The notes: generated by a model from the sequence alone, not told the origin. A stretch of DNA of 64,000 bases from Rhodococcus tibetensis (GCF_024438035.1 NZ_JANFQF010000006.1:1-64000); one strand, 5' to 3'. Counted from the first letter of the stretch, positions 39,367-51,209 are shown. A program made the numbers and translations.

Positions 39367-40190
39367 TGCACAGGATCCTTTACCGCGACGGCCACGAGGT
39401 CGAGGCTGTCGTCGATGTTGCCCGGGTGCAGCACGAAGTCGTCGACCGTGATGCCCTCGACGTCGCGGGTGAGATCCGCCGGCCACGCTTCGCCCGCCAG
39501 GGCGCGGTCGATCTGGGCGCCGATGAACGAACCGCCGTGCTTGGTGTCGAGTGCCTTCAGCCGATCCCCGTGATGGACGCCGGTCATCAGCGACACCGTG
39601 AACCCGGCTTCCTCGAGTAGTTCGGTCAACTCGGCGGCGTCGAGTTCACGGGTGTGAAAAGGGTTGAGCGGTGTGTCGCGACCGGGCGAGAACGTGATTC
39701 GGTTGGGTGTGCTGACGAGAAGTTCCCCCCCGGGCGTCAGCACCCGGAAGCACTCGCGCAGAAACTGTGCCTGATCCCAAAGGTGTTCGATCACCTGGAA
39801 ATTGACGACGGTGTCCACCGAGGCATCGCCGAGGGGAAGCTCGGCCAAGTTGCCGTGCAGCATCTCGACACGAGGGTACCGCGCGCGGACGTGTTCGACG
39901 GCGGAGATGTCGTAGTCGAGTCCGGTGACGCCTGCCGCCACATCGGCAATCATGTTGGCGCCGTAGCCTTCTCCGGAACCGGCCTCGAGTACCCGGCGTC
40001 CCGCGCAGTGCGGGAGGAGGTCGCGGTACACCACCTCGTGACGCCGGAACCAGTAGTTCTCCTCGGGGATGCCGGGTACGGTCCGCTCGCCCGTGAGGGG
40101 CAGTTGCTCGTCTCCGGTCGATGGCAATTGCTCGTGCCCGAGCGGGGGCAGCGGTGCGTCCTCGCGGTCGCCGACAAATGATTCGCTCAC
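39363..40190 (-). CDS. SAM methyltransferase of the glucan operon
   Basis: 275 residues from GTG 40190; ATG 40241 is an alternative that adds 17 residues. Motif I is VLEAGSGEGYGANMIADV near 69, then GLDYDISAVEHVRARYPRVE and VVNFQVIEHLWDQAQFLRECFRVLTPGGELLVSTPNR. The last part (HTRELDAAELTELLEEAGF, HGGSFIGAQIDRALAG) agrees with Rv3030-type methyltransferases. Its operon position suggests methylation of glucose units in an intracellular polysaccharide. The N-terminus carries a short tandem duplication (GHEQLPSTGD, then EQLPLTGE). First gene of a three-gene, fully coupled operon. Confidence 0.85.
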   Translation of the reverse strand: MSESFVGDREDAPLPPLGHEQLPSTGDEQLPLTGERTVPGIPEENYWFRRHEVVYRDLLPHCAGRRVLEAGSGEGYGANMIADVAAGVTGLDYDISAVEHVRARYPRVEMLHGNLAELPLGDASVDTVVNFQVIEHLWDQAQFLRECFRVLTPGGELLVSTPNRITFSPGRDTPLNPFHTRELDAAELTELLEEAGFTVSLMTGVHHGDRLKALDTKHGGSFIGAQIDRALAGEAWPADLTRDVEGITVDDFVLHPGNIDDSLDLVAVAVKDPVQ

Positions 40191-40291
40191 CGGTGCGAGA
40201 TTAGTGCCACGGGCAAGGTCGCTCGTCCAGGTGGTCCACATCACAGCACTGAAACTCGTTTTCGGCCTTATGGTGAACGAGGCTTTCGTGC

Positions 40292-40311
40292 AAGTTACCA
40301 ACGGGTAACTT
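40292..40311. promoter_or_regulatory. Palindromic operator upstream of etfBA
   Basis: AAGTTACC at 40292-40299, four bases, and GGTAACTT at 40304-40311 form a perfect 8-bp inverted repeat. It lies immediately before a -10-like TAATCT (40321-40326), in the gap between the glucan operon and etfB. The arms look like a TetR- or GntR-family site. The regulator is unknown. Confidence 0.5.
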
Positions 40312-40429
40312 AACGTGAGGTAATCTGTCGCAGAGCAATTGTGCGAGGGCATACGAAGACGAGAGCTCGGCTCATGCGGAGCAACTCGCGATAACCAGGC
40401 AAGTACACACAGGAGGTCGACGAAGACCC

Positions 40430-41230
40430 ATGACGAACATCGTTGTTTTGATCAAGCAGGTCCCCGACACATGGTCCGAGCGCAAGCTGACCGATGGTGA
40501 CTACACGCTTGACCGCGAGGCCGCCGACGCCGTGCTCGACGAGATCAACGAGCGCGCCGTCGAGGAAGCGCTCCTCATCAAGGAGGCGCAGGGCGGCGAG
40601 GTGACCGTGCTGTCCGCAGGTCCGGACCGCGCCACCGACGCCATCCGCAAGGCCCTGTCCATGGGTGCCGACAAAGCGGTGCACATCAACGACCCCGCAC
40701 TGCACGGTTCCGACGCGGTCCAGACCGCGTGGACGCTTGCTGCCGCTCTGGGGCAGATCACGTTCGAGAACGACGAGCCCGCCGACCTGATCATCGCCGG
40801 CAACGAGGCCACCGACGGCCGGATGGGCGCGGTTCCCGCAATCATCGCCGAGTACCTGGGCATCCCGCAGCTCACGCAGCTGCGCAAGCTCACGGTCGCC
40901 GACGGCGTCGCGACCGGTGAGCGTGAGACCGACGAGGGTGTGTTCGGCCTCCAGGCGAACCTGCCGGCCATCGTGAGCGTCACCGAGAAGATCAACGAGC
41001 CTCGTTTCCCCTCCTTCAAGGGCATCATGGCCGCGAAGAAGAAGGAAGTCATCACCTACACCCTGGCCGACCTCGGCGTGGACCCGGAGACCGTCGGTGT
41101 CGCGAACGCGGGCACCACCGTCACCGCCTCGACGCCCAAGCCCCCGCGTACCGCTGGTGAGCGCATCGTCGACGAGGGCGACGGCGGCAGCAAGATCGCC
41201 GCATACCTCGTTGGCCAGAAGATCATCTGA
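40430..41230 (+). CDS. etfB: Electron transfer flavoprotein beta subunit
   Basis: 266 residues. The start NIVVLIKQVPDTWSERKL, the region DEINERAVEEALLIKE near 37 and the ETF signature around NLPAIVSVTEKINEPRFPSFKGIMAAKKK near 180 identify ETF-beta (FixA). With EtfA it carries electrons from acyl-CoA dehydrogenases to ETF:quinone oxidoreductase. AGGAGG precedes the ATG by 14 bases. etfA follows after 46 bases in one operon. The palindrome at 40292 probably regulates the pair. Confidence 0.95.
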   Translation: MTNIVVLIKQVPDTWSERKLTDGDYTLDREAADAVLDEINERAVEEALLIKEAQGGEVTVLSAGPDRATDAIRKALSMGADKAVHINDPALHGSDAVQTAWTLAAALGQITFENDEPADLIIAGNEATDGRMGAVPAIIAEYLGIPQLTQLRKLTVADGVATGERETDEGVFGLQANLPAIVSVTEKINEPRFPSFKGIMAAKKKEVITYTLADLGVDPETVGVANAGTTVTASTPKPPRTAGERIVDEGDGGSKIAAYLVGQKII

Positions 41231-41276
41231 TCCGCGCCCTCCACAGACCAGCAGACATATACAGGGAGAGTTAGAC

Positions 41277-42233
41277 ATGGCAGAAGTACTGGTGCTCGTC
41301 GAGCACGCAGAGGGTGCACTGAAGAAGGTCAGCACCGAATTGATCACCGCCGCTCGTGCACTCGGTGAGCCGGCCGCAGTGGTCACCGGTCCCGCCGGTA
41401 CCGCGGACAAGCTCGCCGACGCCCTCGCGGCGGCGGGCGCCGCGAAGATCTATGTGGCCGAGTCGGACGACATCGACGGCTACCTGGTCACCCCGAAGGT
41501 CGACGTCCTCGCGTCGCTCGTCGAGTCCGCTGCTCCCGCTGCGGTCATCACCGCAGCCAGCATCGAAGGCAAAGAGGTCTCCGGACGTCTCGCTGCCCGG
41601 ATCGGGTCCGGCCTGCTCTGCGACGCCGTCGACGTGAAGTCCGACGGCAGCGCTGTGCACTCCATCTTCGGTGGCGCGTTCACCGTCGAGGCGAAGGCAA
41701 ACGGTGACGTCCCCGTCATCTCGGTGCGGCCGGGTGCCATCGAGGCGAAGCCGGAGGCCGGTGCGGGCGAGAAGGTCGAGGTCGAGGTTCCCGCGCAGGA
41801 AGAGGGCGTCGTCAAGATCACCTCACGTGATCCGATCGTCGGCGGCGACCGTCCCGAACTCACGGAGGCGACCGTCGTCGTCTCCGGTGGCCGTGGTGTC
41901 GGCAGCGCGGACAAGTTCTCCGTCGTCGAGGAGCTCGCCGATTCGCTCGGCGCCGCTGTCGGTGCGTCGCGTGCGGCTGTGGACTCCGGTTACTACCCGG
42001 GGCAGTTCCAGGTCGGTCAGACCGGTAAGACGGTTTCCCCGCAGCTGTACATCGCGCTCGGTATCTCCGGTGCCATCCAGCACCGCGCAGGTATGCAGAC
42101 GTCGAAGACCATCGTCGCCGTGAACAAGGACGAGGAAGCACCGATCTTCGAGATCGCGGACTTCGGCATCGTCGGCGACCTGTTCAATGTGGCTCCGCAG
42201 CTCACCGACGCTGTCAAGACCCACAAGGGCTAG
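41277..42233 (+). CDS. etfA: Electron transfer flavoprotein alpha subunit
   Basis: 318 residues. ATG 41277 follows GGGAG. The C-terminal FAD domain shows [23 protein letters not shown] near 195, [44 protein letters not shown] near 224, and [25 protein letters not shown], the standard EtfA/FixB signature. It forms the heterodimer with EtfB. A strong hairpin terminator lies 10 bases after the stop. Confidence 0.96.
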   Translation: MAEVLVLVEHAEGALKKVSTELITAARALGEPAAVVTGPAGTADKLADALAAAGAAKIYVAESDDIDGYLVTPKVDVLASLVESAAPAAVITAASIEGKEVSGRLAARIGSGLLCDAVDVKSDGSAVHSIFGGAFTVEAKANGDVPVISVRPGAIEAKPEAGAGEKVEVEVPAQEEGVVKITSRDPIVGGDRPELTEATVVVSGGRGVGSADKFSVVEELADSLGAAVGASRAAVDSGYYPGQFQVGQTGKTVSPQLYIALGISGAIQHRAGMQTSKTIVAVNKDEEAPIFEIADFGIVGDLFNVAPQLTDAVKTHKG

Positions 42234-42243
42234 ATTGCCTGTC

Positions 42244-42277
42244 GGCGGCCCCGTTCCCTTCGGGGGGCGGGGCCGCC
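42244..42277 (+). terminator. Terminator after etfA
   Basis: GGCGGCCCCG at 42244-42253 pairs with CGGGGCCGCC at 42268-42277, a 10-bp GC stem with a 14-base loop. Confidence 0.75.
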
Positions 42278-42363
42278 GTCGTATCTACACCGTTCACCCC
42301 GGCTGCATCGACACGACACCTCGTCGATGCCCCGCCGCCGCCCCTGCTCGGTAAACCTGCGCC

Positions 42364-43197
42364 ATGACAACTTCGTCTGTTCTTCGCGCAGCGAGTGACA
42401 CCGCCGATTCTGTTGTAATTCCGCCCCGGTATTCCCTCGTCGTCTCCTCCGACCGCGAGCATCGGGTGGCGGCCCAGCGGTTGCGTTACCGCGTGTTCGC
42501 CGCGGAGCCGGGTTTCTCCGTTCCCGCAACCAGCAGCGGCCTCGAGGCCGACCGGTTCGACGATTTCTGCGATCACCTCCTGGTCCGCCATGAGGCGACC
42601 GGCGATTTCGTCGGTTGTTACCGCATGCTTCCGCCGGATGCTGCCGCGCAAGCCGGTGGCTACTACACCGCCACCGAGTTCGACATCTCGGCCCTGGACC
42701 CCCGGGGCAATCGGATCGTCGAAATGGGCAGGGCGTGCGTCGACCCCGAACACCGTTCCGGCTCGGTACTGAGCCTGATGTGGGCTGGAATCCTCCACTA
42801 CCTGCAGTTGACCGGTTACGACTGGGTGATGGGCTGCGTGTCGGTGCCCATGCAGGAAAGTCCGGAAGCGCCGGCCGGCTCCAACGTGCGCGGAGTGCGA
42901 GACCTGCTTCTGAAGAAGTACGGCAACGATCCTGCGGCCAGGGTCGTCCCCCGCAATCCGGTCCGCGTCGCCGGCCGTTCCCTCGACGAGATCGAGCCAC
43001 CGGCCCGGCCCTTGCTGCCTCCGTTGCTGCGGGGGTACCTGCGTCTGGGCGCAAAAGTGTGCGGGGAGCCGGCGCACGACCCGGAGTTTGGTGTCGCCGA
43101 CTTCGTCGCGTTGCAGGGACTGCATCAAGCGAACGAGCGTTACCTCGAACGGCTGCGTTCGGCATCGGCGGTCCTCGAAACCGGAGCTCAGGCGTGA
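42364..43197 (+). CDS. GNAT N-acyltransferase, OlsB-like
   Basis: 277 residues. RLRYRVFAAEPGFSVPA near 40 and DDFCDHLLVRHEATGDFVGCYRMLPPDAA near 67 resemble the OlsB/hemolysin-type GNAT domain that N-acylates ornithine or other amino acids with a 3-hydroxy fatty acid. The region EMGRACVDPEHRSGSVLSLMWAGILHYL holds the acyl-donor loop. It is followed by a PlsC-like O-acyltransferase with a 4-base overlap, the same pair order as OlsB and OlsA in ornithine lipid synthesis (Rv3027c and Rv3026c in M. tuberculosis). The actual amino lipid is not known. Confidence 0.8.
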   Translation: MTTSSVLRAASDTADSVVIPPRYSLVVSSDREHRVAAQRLRYRVFAAEPGFSVPATSSGLEADRFDDFCDHLLVRHEATGDFVGCYRMLPPDAAAQAGGYYTATEFDISALDPRGNRIVEMGRACVDPEHRSGSVLSLMWAGILHYLQLTGYDWVMGCVSVPMQESPEAPAGSNVRGVRDLLLKKYGNDPAARVVPRNPVRVAGRSLDEIEPPARPLLPPLLRGYLRLGAKVCGEPAHDPEFGVADFVALQGLHQANERYLERLRSASAVLETGAQA

Positions 43198-44114
43198 GCA
43201 CCACCTCCACCGGGACGCCGACTCCCGTCCACGCCTGGATGCCGTCGAGTCCGTGTGGGAGTAGCTGCCTGCCACCCGAGGCGCCGGGCGTCTCGGCCGC
43301 CGTCGTCGCGATCCGTTGGCTACTCGTGGCTTCCGCCCTGGTCACCGCGCCGCTGTTGACGGCAGGTTGCGTGATGCCACGGGCTTGGCGTATCGGCCTC
43401 CAACGCCGCTACGCGGCCGTACTGCTGCGGTGTGTGGGTCTGCGGCTCGAGGTGGTCGATCACCGCGGCAAGCGGCGCCACGAGGGCGGAATCCTGGTGG
43501 TGACGGGCCACGTCTCCTGGACCGACGTCCTGGTACTCAATGCCCTCGACCCGGCGAGCTTCGTCGCACGGGGAGACCTTCTCGACTGGCCGATCCTCGG
43601 CTCGCTCGCGCGGCGGATGCGGATCGTCCCGATCGACCGGCACGACCTGCGCGCGCTGCCCGGCACCGTGGCCGCGACCGCGGCGCGGCTGCGGGACGGC
43701 GAAAGGGTAGCTGCCTTTCCGGAAGGGACGACGTGGTGCGGGCGCGCGTACGGAGGCTTCCGTCCGGCGCTGTTTCAAGCGGCGATCGACGCGGAGTGCC
43801 CGGTACAGCCGGTCTCCTTGCGCTACACGATGCGCGGTGGAGAGCTGACCACCGGGCCGTGCTTCGTGGGTGAGGAGACGATCGGCCGGTCGATTCGGCG
43901 GATCATCCGGCACAAGGGCGTCATCGCCGAAGTCAGGCTGGCGCCGATCGAGTATCCGGGGGAGTCGCGCAGGGATCTCGCCGCCCGGTGCGAACGAGCC
44001 GTGCGAGGGTCCGAGCCCATCGATCTCGCAGCGCACGACATCCTCGATCCGTCCCGGGACCCCGCCGAGAAGTCCGGTCCCCGCATCGAGAGGGAAGAGC
44101 GCCTGATCGCCTGA
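43194..44114 (+). CDS. PlsC-like lysolipid acyltransferase (OlsA-like)
   Basis: 306 residues. One N-terminal membrane helix ([21 protein letters not shown], about 38-58) precedes the acyltransferase motifs GHVSWTD (HX4D, near 104) and FPEGTTW (near 178), which bind the acyl donor and the phosphate or acceptor. This is the lyso-lipid O-acyltransferase fold. The GTG start overlaps the upstream OlsB-like gene (GTGA), so it probably esterifies the lyso-amino-lipid made by it. Alternatively it acts on lysophosphatidate. Confidence 0.84.
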   Translation: MSTTSTGTPTPVHAWMPSSPCGSSCLPPEAPGVSAAVVAIRWLLVASALVTAPLLTAGCVMPRAWRIGLQRRYAAVLLRCVGLRLEVVDHRGKRRHEGGILVVTGHVSWTDVLVLNALDPASFVARGDLLDWPILGSLARRMRIVPIDRHDLRALPGTVAATAARLRDGERVAAFPEGTTWCGRAYGGFRPALFQAAIDAECPVQPVSLRYTMRGGELTTGPCFVGEETIGRSIRRIIRHKGVIAEVRLAPIEYPGESRRDLAARCERAVRGSEPIDLAAHDILDPSRDPAEKSGPRIEREERLIA

Positions 44115-44131
44115 GTTATCCTGGTCGGGTC

Positions 44132-45352
44132 ATGACCTCTGCCCGCAGTGCCGATCGCCCTGTCTACCTGGATCACGCAGCGACCACTCCCCTGGTGTCC
44201 GCGGCCGTCCAGGCAATGACCGATATCTTCTCGACTGTGGGCAACGCGTCCTCGCTTCACGGCTCGGGCCGTGCCGCCCGCCGGCGCATCGAGGAGGCGC
44301 GCGAGTCGATCGCGGCTGACCTCGGGGCCCGGCCGTCCGAAGTGATCTTCACCTCCGGCGGCACCGAAAGCGACAACCTCGCAGTCAAGGGCATCTTCTG
44401 GGCCCGCCGCGACGCCGACCCCGCCCGGGTGCGGATTCTCGCGAGTTCCGTCGAACATCATGCGGTCCTCGATGCGGTGGAGTGGCTCGAGACACACGAA
44501 GGCGCCCAGGTCTCGTGGCTCCCTGTCGACGAACGCGGTCGGGTGTCGCCGCACACGCTGCGTGACGAATTGGCCCGTCATGCCGACGAAACTGCGTTGG
44601 TCACGATCATGTGGGCCAACAACGAGGTCGGCACAATCATGCCGATCGCCGAACTCGCGGCCGTCGCGGCGGAGTTCGACATTCCCATGCACAGCGATGC
44701 GGTCCAGGCCGTCACCCATCTGCCCGTCGATTTCGCCGCCAGCGGCCTCTCCGCGCTCAGCATCGCCGCGCACAAGGTAGGCGGTCCGCAGGGAGTCGGT
44801 GCACTGCTGCTCGGACGCCAGGTGGCCTGCGTTCCGCTGTTACACGGCGGCGGGCACGAGCGCGACCTGCGCTCGGGTACCCCGGACACCGCCGGTGTCG
44901 TCGGGATGGCAGCGGCATTGCGTCACGCCACTTCGAACCTCGAAGCACGCTCCGGGGAACTGACCGCGCTCCGGGACCAGCTGATCTCCCGCGTGCAGGA
45001 GATCCTGCCCGACGCCGTGTCGAACGGGCCGGTCGGTACTGCGCGGCTACCCGGCAACGCTCACTTCACCTTCCCCGGGTGTGAGGGTGATTCCTTGCTG
45101 ATGTTGCTCGACGCTGCGGGAATCGAGTGCTCCACCGGTTCGGCGTGTACGGCGGGCGTGGCTCGACCGAGCCATGTCCTGACGGCGATGGGTGTGGACC
45201 CCGCCACTGCGCGGGGTTCGCTGCGGTTCTCGCTGGGCCACACGTCGACGGCCGAGGACGTGGAAGCGTTGATCGCGGCACTGCCGCAAGTAGTGGAGCG
45301 AGCCCGCGCCGCGGGGCTCGCCGGTGTCGGAGCGCGTGGAGGGAATCGTTGA
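44132..45352 (+). CDS. iscS: Cysteine desulfurase
   Basis: 406 residues of the class V aminotransferase fold. [15 protein letters not shown] is the typical start, K215 in [14 protein letters not shown] binds PLP, and C339 in [10 protein letters not shown] is the sulfur-accepting cysteine. It takes sulfur from cysteine and delivers it to acceptors. Here mnmA follows with a TGATG junction, so one acceptor is likely tRNA thiolation. The position matches Rv3025c (IscS). TATCCT at 44117-44122 lies 10 bases before the ATG. Confidence 0.94.
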   Translation: MTSARSADRPVYLDHAATTPLVSAAVQAMTDIFSTVGNASSLHGSGRAARRRIEEARESIAADLGARPSEVIFTSGGTESDNLAVKGIFWARRDADPARVRILASSVEHHAVLDAVEWLETHEGAQVSWLPVDERGRVSPHTLRDELARHADETALVTIMWANNEVGTIMPIAELAAVAAEFDIPMHSDAVQAVTHLPVDFAASGLSALSIAAHKVGGPQGVGALLLGRQVACVPLLHGGGHERDLRSGTPDTAGVVGMAAALRHATSNLEARSGELTALRDQLISRVQEILPDAVSNGPVGTARLPGNAHFTFPGCEGDSLLMLLDAAGIECSTGSACTAGVARPSHVLTAMGVDPATARGSLRFSLGHTSTAEDVEALIAALPQVVERARAAGLAGVGARGGNR

Positions 45353-46446
45353 TGCGAATACTGGCGGCCATGAGTGGCGGAGTCGACTCCGCCGTCGCTG
45401 CGGCTCGGGCTGTGGCCGCGGGGCACGACGTGGTCGGTGTGCACCTGGCCTTGTCCGCCGAACCGGGAACCTTGCGTACCGGATCGCGTGGGTGCTGCTC
45501 CAAGGAGGATGCAGGTGATGCCAGGCGTGCGGCGGACGTGCTCGGAATCCCCTTCTACGTCTGGGATTTCGCGGACCGATTCAAGGAAGACGTGATCGAC
45601 GATTTCGTAGCGTCCTACGCTGCGGGTGAGACACCCAACCCCTGCCTGCGCTGCAATGAAAAGATCAAATTTGCCGCTCTTGCGGACCGCGCCGTCGCAC
45701 TCGGGTTCGACGCGGTGGCCACGGGTCACTACGCGCAACTCCACGACGGAGTGCTCCGGCGCGCCGTCGATGCCGACAAGGACCAGTCCTACGTTCTCGG
45801 TGTGCTCACCGCGGACCAGCTGGCGCGGGCGATGTTCCCGGTCGGCGATACTCCGAAAGAGCAGATCCGGGCGGAGGCGGCGGACCGAGGTCTCGCGGTG
45901 GCGAACAAGCCGGACAGCCACGACATCTGCTTCATCCCCTCCGGCGACACTCGGGCGTTCCTCGGCGCGCGGATCGGTGTGCGCCCGGGAAGTGTGGTCG
46001 ACGCCGACTCGGGTGAAGTTCTCGCGGAACACGAAGGCGTGCACGGCTTTACCATCGGCCAGCGCAAGGGCCTCGGTGTCCAGGGCCCGGCGGCCGACGG
46101 GCAGCCGCGGTACGTCACGGCAATCGAGCCCGAGACAGGCACCGTCCGTGTGGGTTCCGCGCGCAACCTCGAGGTACACGCGATCAGCGCCGAACGAGCC
46201 GTCTGGACGTCGGGCCGGGTGCCGGACGCGCCGATCGAGTGCACGGTTCAGGTACGCGCGCACGGCGGCCTGGCCGAGGCCGTGGCCGAGGCAGTCGACG
46301 GCGGCATCGCCATTTCGCTGCGCGAACCCCTCACCGGTGTGGCCAAGGGTCAGGCAGTGGTTCTCTACCGAACCGATCCGGCGGGCGACATCGTGCTCGG
46401 CAGTGGAACGATCTCGGGTACCGACTCCCGTCCGACCGCGCAGTGA
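45352..46446 (+). CDS. mnmA: tRNA-specific 2-thiouridylase MnmA
   Basis: 364 residues. [11 protein letters not shown] is the PP-loop that activates tRNA with ATP, C98 in TPNPCLRC and C193 in DICFIPSG are the two catalytic cysteines, and HDICF is the usual context of the second. The C-terminal beta-barrel carries [11 protein letters not shown]. It makes 2-thiouridine at the wobble base of Lys, Glu and Gln tRNAs, using sulfur from the adjacent desulfurase. The start ATG overlaps the iscS stop, and its own stop overlaps the next gene (GTGA). Confidence 0.95.
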   Translation: MRILAAMSGGVDSAVAAARAVAAGHDVVGVHLALSAEPGTLRTGSRGCCSKEDAGDARRAADVLGIPFYVWDFADRFKEDVIDDFVASYAAGETPNPCLRCNEKIKFAALADRAVALGFDAVATGHYAQLHDGVLRRAVDADKDQSYVLGVLTADQLARAMFPVGDTPKEQIRAEAADRGLAVANKPDSHDICFIPSGDTRAFLGARIGVRPGSVVDADSGEVLAEHEGVHGFTIGQRKGLGVQGPAADGQPRYVTAIEPETGTVRVGSARNLEVHAISAERAVWTSGRVPDAPIECTVQVRAHGGLAEAVAEAVDGGIAISLREPLTGVAKGQAVVLYRTDPAGDIVLGSGTISGTDSRPTAQ

Positions 46447-47465
46447 CACAGACTGTTTCGCTGGCCGGTGCCGTCACCGGCGTCGGCTCGTGGCCCGGAA
46501 CCGATGCACGCGAAGCTGCCACGATCGTTCTCGGTGAACTGGGCAGGCTTCCCCACCTGGTGGAGTTGCCCGCGCGGGGGCTCGGAGCAGACATGATCGG
46601 CCGGGCAAGCGCACTTCTCGTCGATCTGCAGCTGGACGTGTCCACGACGGCGTACCGGGTGATCTCGCGGAGAGGTTCGGTGGCCAAGCGTGCTACCGAC
46701 CTGCTGAACCAGGACCTCGATGCGCTCGAAGAAGCTTGGGAGACGGCCGGTCTCGTCGGCGCAGACCATGTGGTGAAAGTACAAGCGGTCGGACCGCTCA
46801 CCTTGGCAGCGGAAGTGGAGTTCGGCACGGGCCGCCGCGTCCTCACCGATCCGGGGGCGGTGCGCGACTTCGCGGAGTCGCTGGGCGAGGGTGTGGCCCG
46901 GCATGCCGCCGAGGTGACCCGACGTCTCGGTGCGCAGGTCCTGATCCAGTTCGACGAACCGCGGTTGCCTGCGGTGCTGGCCGGCACCTTGTCCGGCCGG
47001 ACCCGTCTAGAGACGGTTCGCGCGTTGCCCGAACCGGAGGCCCGGGCGGTGCTCGAGGCGACTCTCACCGGCTCCGGTGGCGTCACGATGGTGCACTGCT
47101 GCGCCGCGGGAATACCCACCGACCTTCTGCGGCGCAGTACGGCACGAGCGGTTGGCCTGGACGTGGCGCAGCTGACAGCAGCCGATCTGGACGGCATCGG
47201 GGAACTGCTCGACGCCGGAAAGGAGCTCGCGCTCGGATTGATCCCCAGCGTGGCGCCGTCGACCCCCACCACCTGGCGTGACCTCGCCGCACCGGCCGTG
47301 ACGCTGATCGACCGACTCGGTTTTCCGCGCACGACACTGCGCACCCAGGTGGCTGTCACGCCGGCATGTGGGCTCGCCGGAGCAGACGAGCAGTGGAGTC
47401 GTGAGGCCCTGCGTCTGTGCAGTGAAGTGAGTAGTGCATTCACCGACGACCCCGAATCACTGTGA
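46443..47465 (+). CDS. Short MetE-like cobalamin-independent methionine synthase family protein
   Basis: 340 residues, less than half the length of MetE (about 750), and equal to its C-terminal catalytic barrel. Zinc-ligand motifs are recognisable: VHCCAAG near residue 218 (H-x-C) and TPACGLAG near 306 (matching NPDCGL of MetE). The start [25 protein letters not shown] is a typical MetE barrel opening. Such core-MetE proteins take methyl groups from unknown donors. It is encoded in the iscS-mnmA operon with a 4-base overlap; Rv3015c has the same place. Function unproven. Confidence 0.8.
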   Translation: MTQTVSLAGAVTGVGSWPGTDAREAATIVLGELGRLPHLVELPARGLGADMIGRASALLVDLQLDVSTTAYRVISRRGSVAKRATDLLNQDLDALEEAWETAGLVGADHVVKVQAVGPLTLAAEVEFGTGRRVLTDPGAVRDFAESLGEGVARHAAEVTRRLGAQVLIQFDEPRLPAVLAGTLSGRTRLETVRALPEPEARAVLEATLTGSGGVTMVHCCAAGIPTDLLRRSTARAVGLDVAQLTAADLDGIGELLDAGKELALGLIPSVAPSTPTTWRDLAAPAVTLIDRLGFPRTTLRTQVAVTPACGLAGADEQWSREALRLCSEVSSAFTDDPESL

Positions 47466-47497
47466 CTCGCGGGTTGGCTGTCGGCCCGACCGGTTAA

Positions 47498-49597
<2,100 letters not shown>

Positions 49598-49654
49598 CCG
49601 GTTCCTCACTCCAGTTTTTTGGGCACCGTGAGGTGTCCTGTCATAGTTCTGGAC

Positions 49655-50143
49655 ATGATCGAAATACGGGATGTGGCCCCGGACGAGTACGAGGTCGTGG
49701 GCGACCTGACGGTGATCGCGTACGTCGGCGGCGGATTCGTCGAGGCACACGATCCGTACACCAACCGGTTACGCGATACGGCGGGACGTGTGGACAAGGC
49801 GGACGTTCGGGTTGCCGTCATCGACGGTCAGGTCGTCGGTTCCGTCACGATCGCGGATCCCACATCGCCCTACGCGGATGTGGCAGAGCCGGGCGAACTC
49901 GAATTCCGCATGCTGGCGGTCTCACCGGACGCGCGCGGCTCCGGCGTCGGCTCGGCATTGGTGCGACACGTGCTGGACACCGCCTACGACCGCGGTGACA
50001 GAGCCGTCGTCATGTCCACACAGGCCTCGATGGAAGCAGCCCGGCGCATCTACGACCGCAACGGCTTCGTCCCTGTGCCCGAACGCAATTGGGTTCCCGT
50101 GCCTGGTATCGAGTTGACCGTGCTGGTCCGCGAACTGGTTTGA
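49655..50143 (+). CDS. GNAT-family N-acetyltransferase
   Basis: 162 residues. EFRMLAVSPDARGSGVGSALVRHVLDTA (about 86-113) is the GNAT motif A with the acetyl-CoA pyrophosphate loop RGSGVG. STQASMEAARRIYDRNGFVPVP near 125 is motif B. The acceptor is unknown. ATG 49655 is the start of the conserved MIEIRDVAPDEYEVV; a GTG-like start 12 codons upstream is possible. CATAGT at 49642-49647 could be a -10 for a leaderless transcript. Confidence 0.85.
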   Translation: MIEIRDVAPDEYEVVGDLTVIAYVGGGFVEAHDPYTNRLRDTAGRVDKADVRVAVIDGQVVGSVTIADPTSPYADVAEPGELEFRMLAVSPDARGSGVGSALVRHVLDTAYDRGDRAVVMSTQASMEAARRIYDRNGFVPVPERNWVPVPGIELTVLVRELV

Positions 50144-50163
50144 GGCAGGGCGCGTTCCGGTCC

Positions 50164-50814
50164 TCAGCCCAGTACGGTCGCGATGATGCCGGCGAGGTAC
50201 CCCAGTCGCGCGACTTCCGAGGGACGGAACTCCGGCCCCCCGGGCCGGCCGAGCATCAACACGCGGCCGGTGGTTCCGAGGGGGGCCGCAGCCAGCGTGG
50301 TGTTCATATCGCGCCACACCCGCGGTACCCAGTCGTCCTCGCCGTCCAGTGCCATCGGCTTCTCGAGGGGCATCCAGGGGATGTCCGTGGCATGGGTTTC
50401 CGGAGCACCCGAACTGCCGACCACGCGGTAGGCGCCCCGCGGGCCGAGGTCCGCAACCACGGACCAGCCGACGCGCAGCACGCGCGGCGCGCCGTCGACC
50501 AGGACCTGCAGGCGGTCGTCCGTGGCGGTGGCCACCTGATCGATCAGCTCGAGTTCGCGGTGGGTGTCGAGTATTCCGGCGTAGGGGCGAATGGAATCGA
50601 CGGTGACGTCGGGGAGAGCCTCGGCGGCGGTGATCAGGGTGTCGGGCAGCGATCCCGGCTCGACATCGACCACGAGGTCGTCGATGGCGAATCCGGCACC
50701 CCGCTCCACCACGTCGAGCGACAGAATGTCAGCGCCCACCGATCCGAGGGCGACGGCGAGCGAGCCGAGGCTACCTGGTCGGTCGGGGAGCTGGACGCGA
50801 AGAAGATACGACAC
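50164..50814 (-). CDS. ACT-domain protein
   Basis: 216 residues. The N-terminal ACT domain (LLRVQLPDRPGSLGSLAVALG, then ADILSLDVVE) normally binds an amino acid to control an enzyme. No enzyme domain is attached, and the C-terminal half has only weakly recognised features. GTG 50814 with AAGGGA 6 bases upstream is preferred to a much longer in-frame start lacking family sequence. It is divergent from gatC across 395 bases. The same arrangement, an ACT protein between ligA and gatC, is found as Rv3013. Confidence 0.82.
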   Translation of the reverse strand: MSYLLRVQLPDRPGSLGSLAVALGSVGADILSLDVVERGAGFAIDDLVVDVEPGSLPDTLITAAEALPDVTVDSIRPYAGILDTHRELELIDQVATATDDRLQVLVDGAPRVLRVGWSVVADLGPRGAYRVVGSSGAPETHATDIPWMPLEKPMALDGEDDWVPRVWRDMNTTLAAAPLGTTGRVLMLGRPGGPEFRPSEVARLGYLAGIIATVLG

Positions 50815-51209
50815 GTGCGTCCCTTTCACCACGAGATAAACGCGGGAGTACCACCTGCGACCCCCGTCACGACCATCCTTGCACTTTCGGTTCCGAGTAT
50901 GCGGTCCCCCCTCCGCGTTCGGGGGAGGACCGAGCGGGAGTTCCAGGTCGCGCCCGATTCGTTGACACCCTCGATACGGAATCGCCTCGTCCACGAAACA
51001 TTCCAGTCGAAACGTAGGCGCAGTTGGCCACGATCGGGCTTCCGATCCGATGCGGTACCACGCGGTGTATTGCTTCACCGGTGACGACACCCGGGTTCAT
51101 GGCACGCGCCTCCGCACGGCCAGGATTCGGCGCTGGCTGCACGGCTGATCGGGCCACGCTCTAGGCTGGGACGGACATTGTGTACGTCCGACCTGAAAGG
51201 GGCCCCGCG
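50815..51209. other. Divergent gap between ACT gene and gatC
   Basis: No gene is supported here. A GC-rich hairpin with one mismatch, starting GGTCC at 50903 and ending GGACC at 50931, lies about 90 bases upstream of the ACT gene. TAGGCT at 51162-51167 is a likely -10 for gatC, giving a leader of about 36 bases with AAAGGGG before the GTG. Confidence 0.4.
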
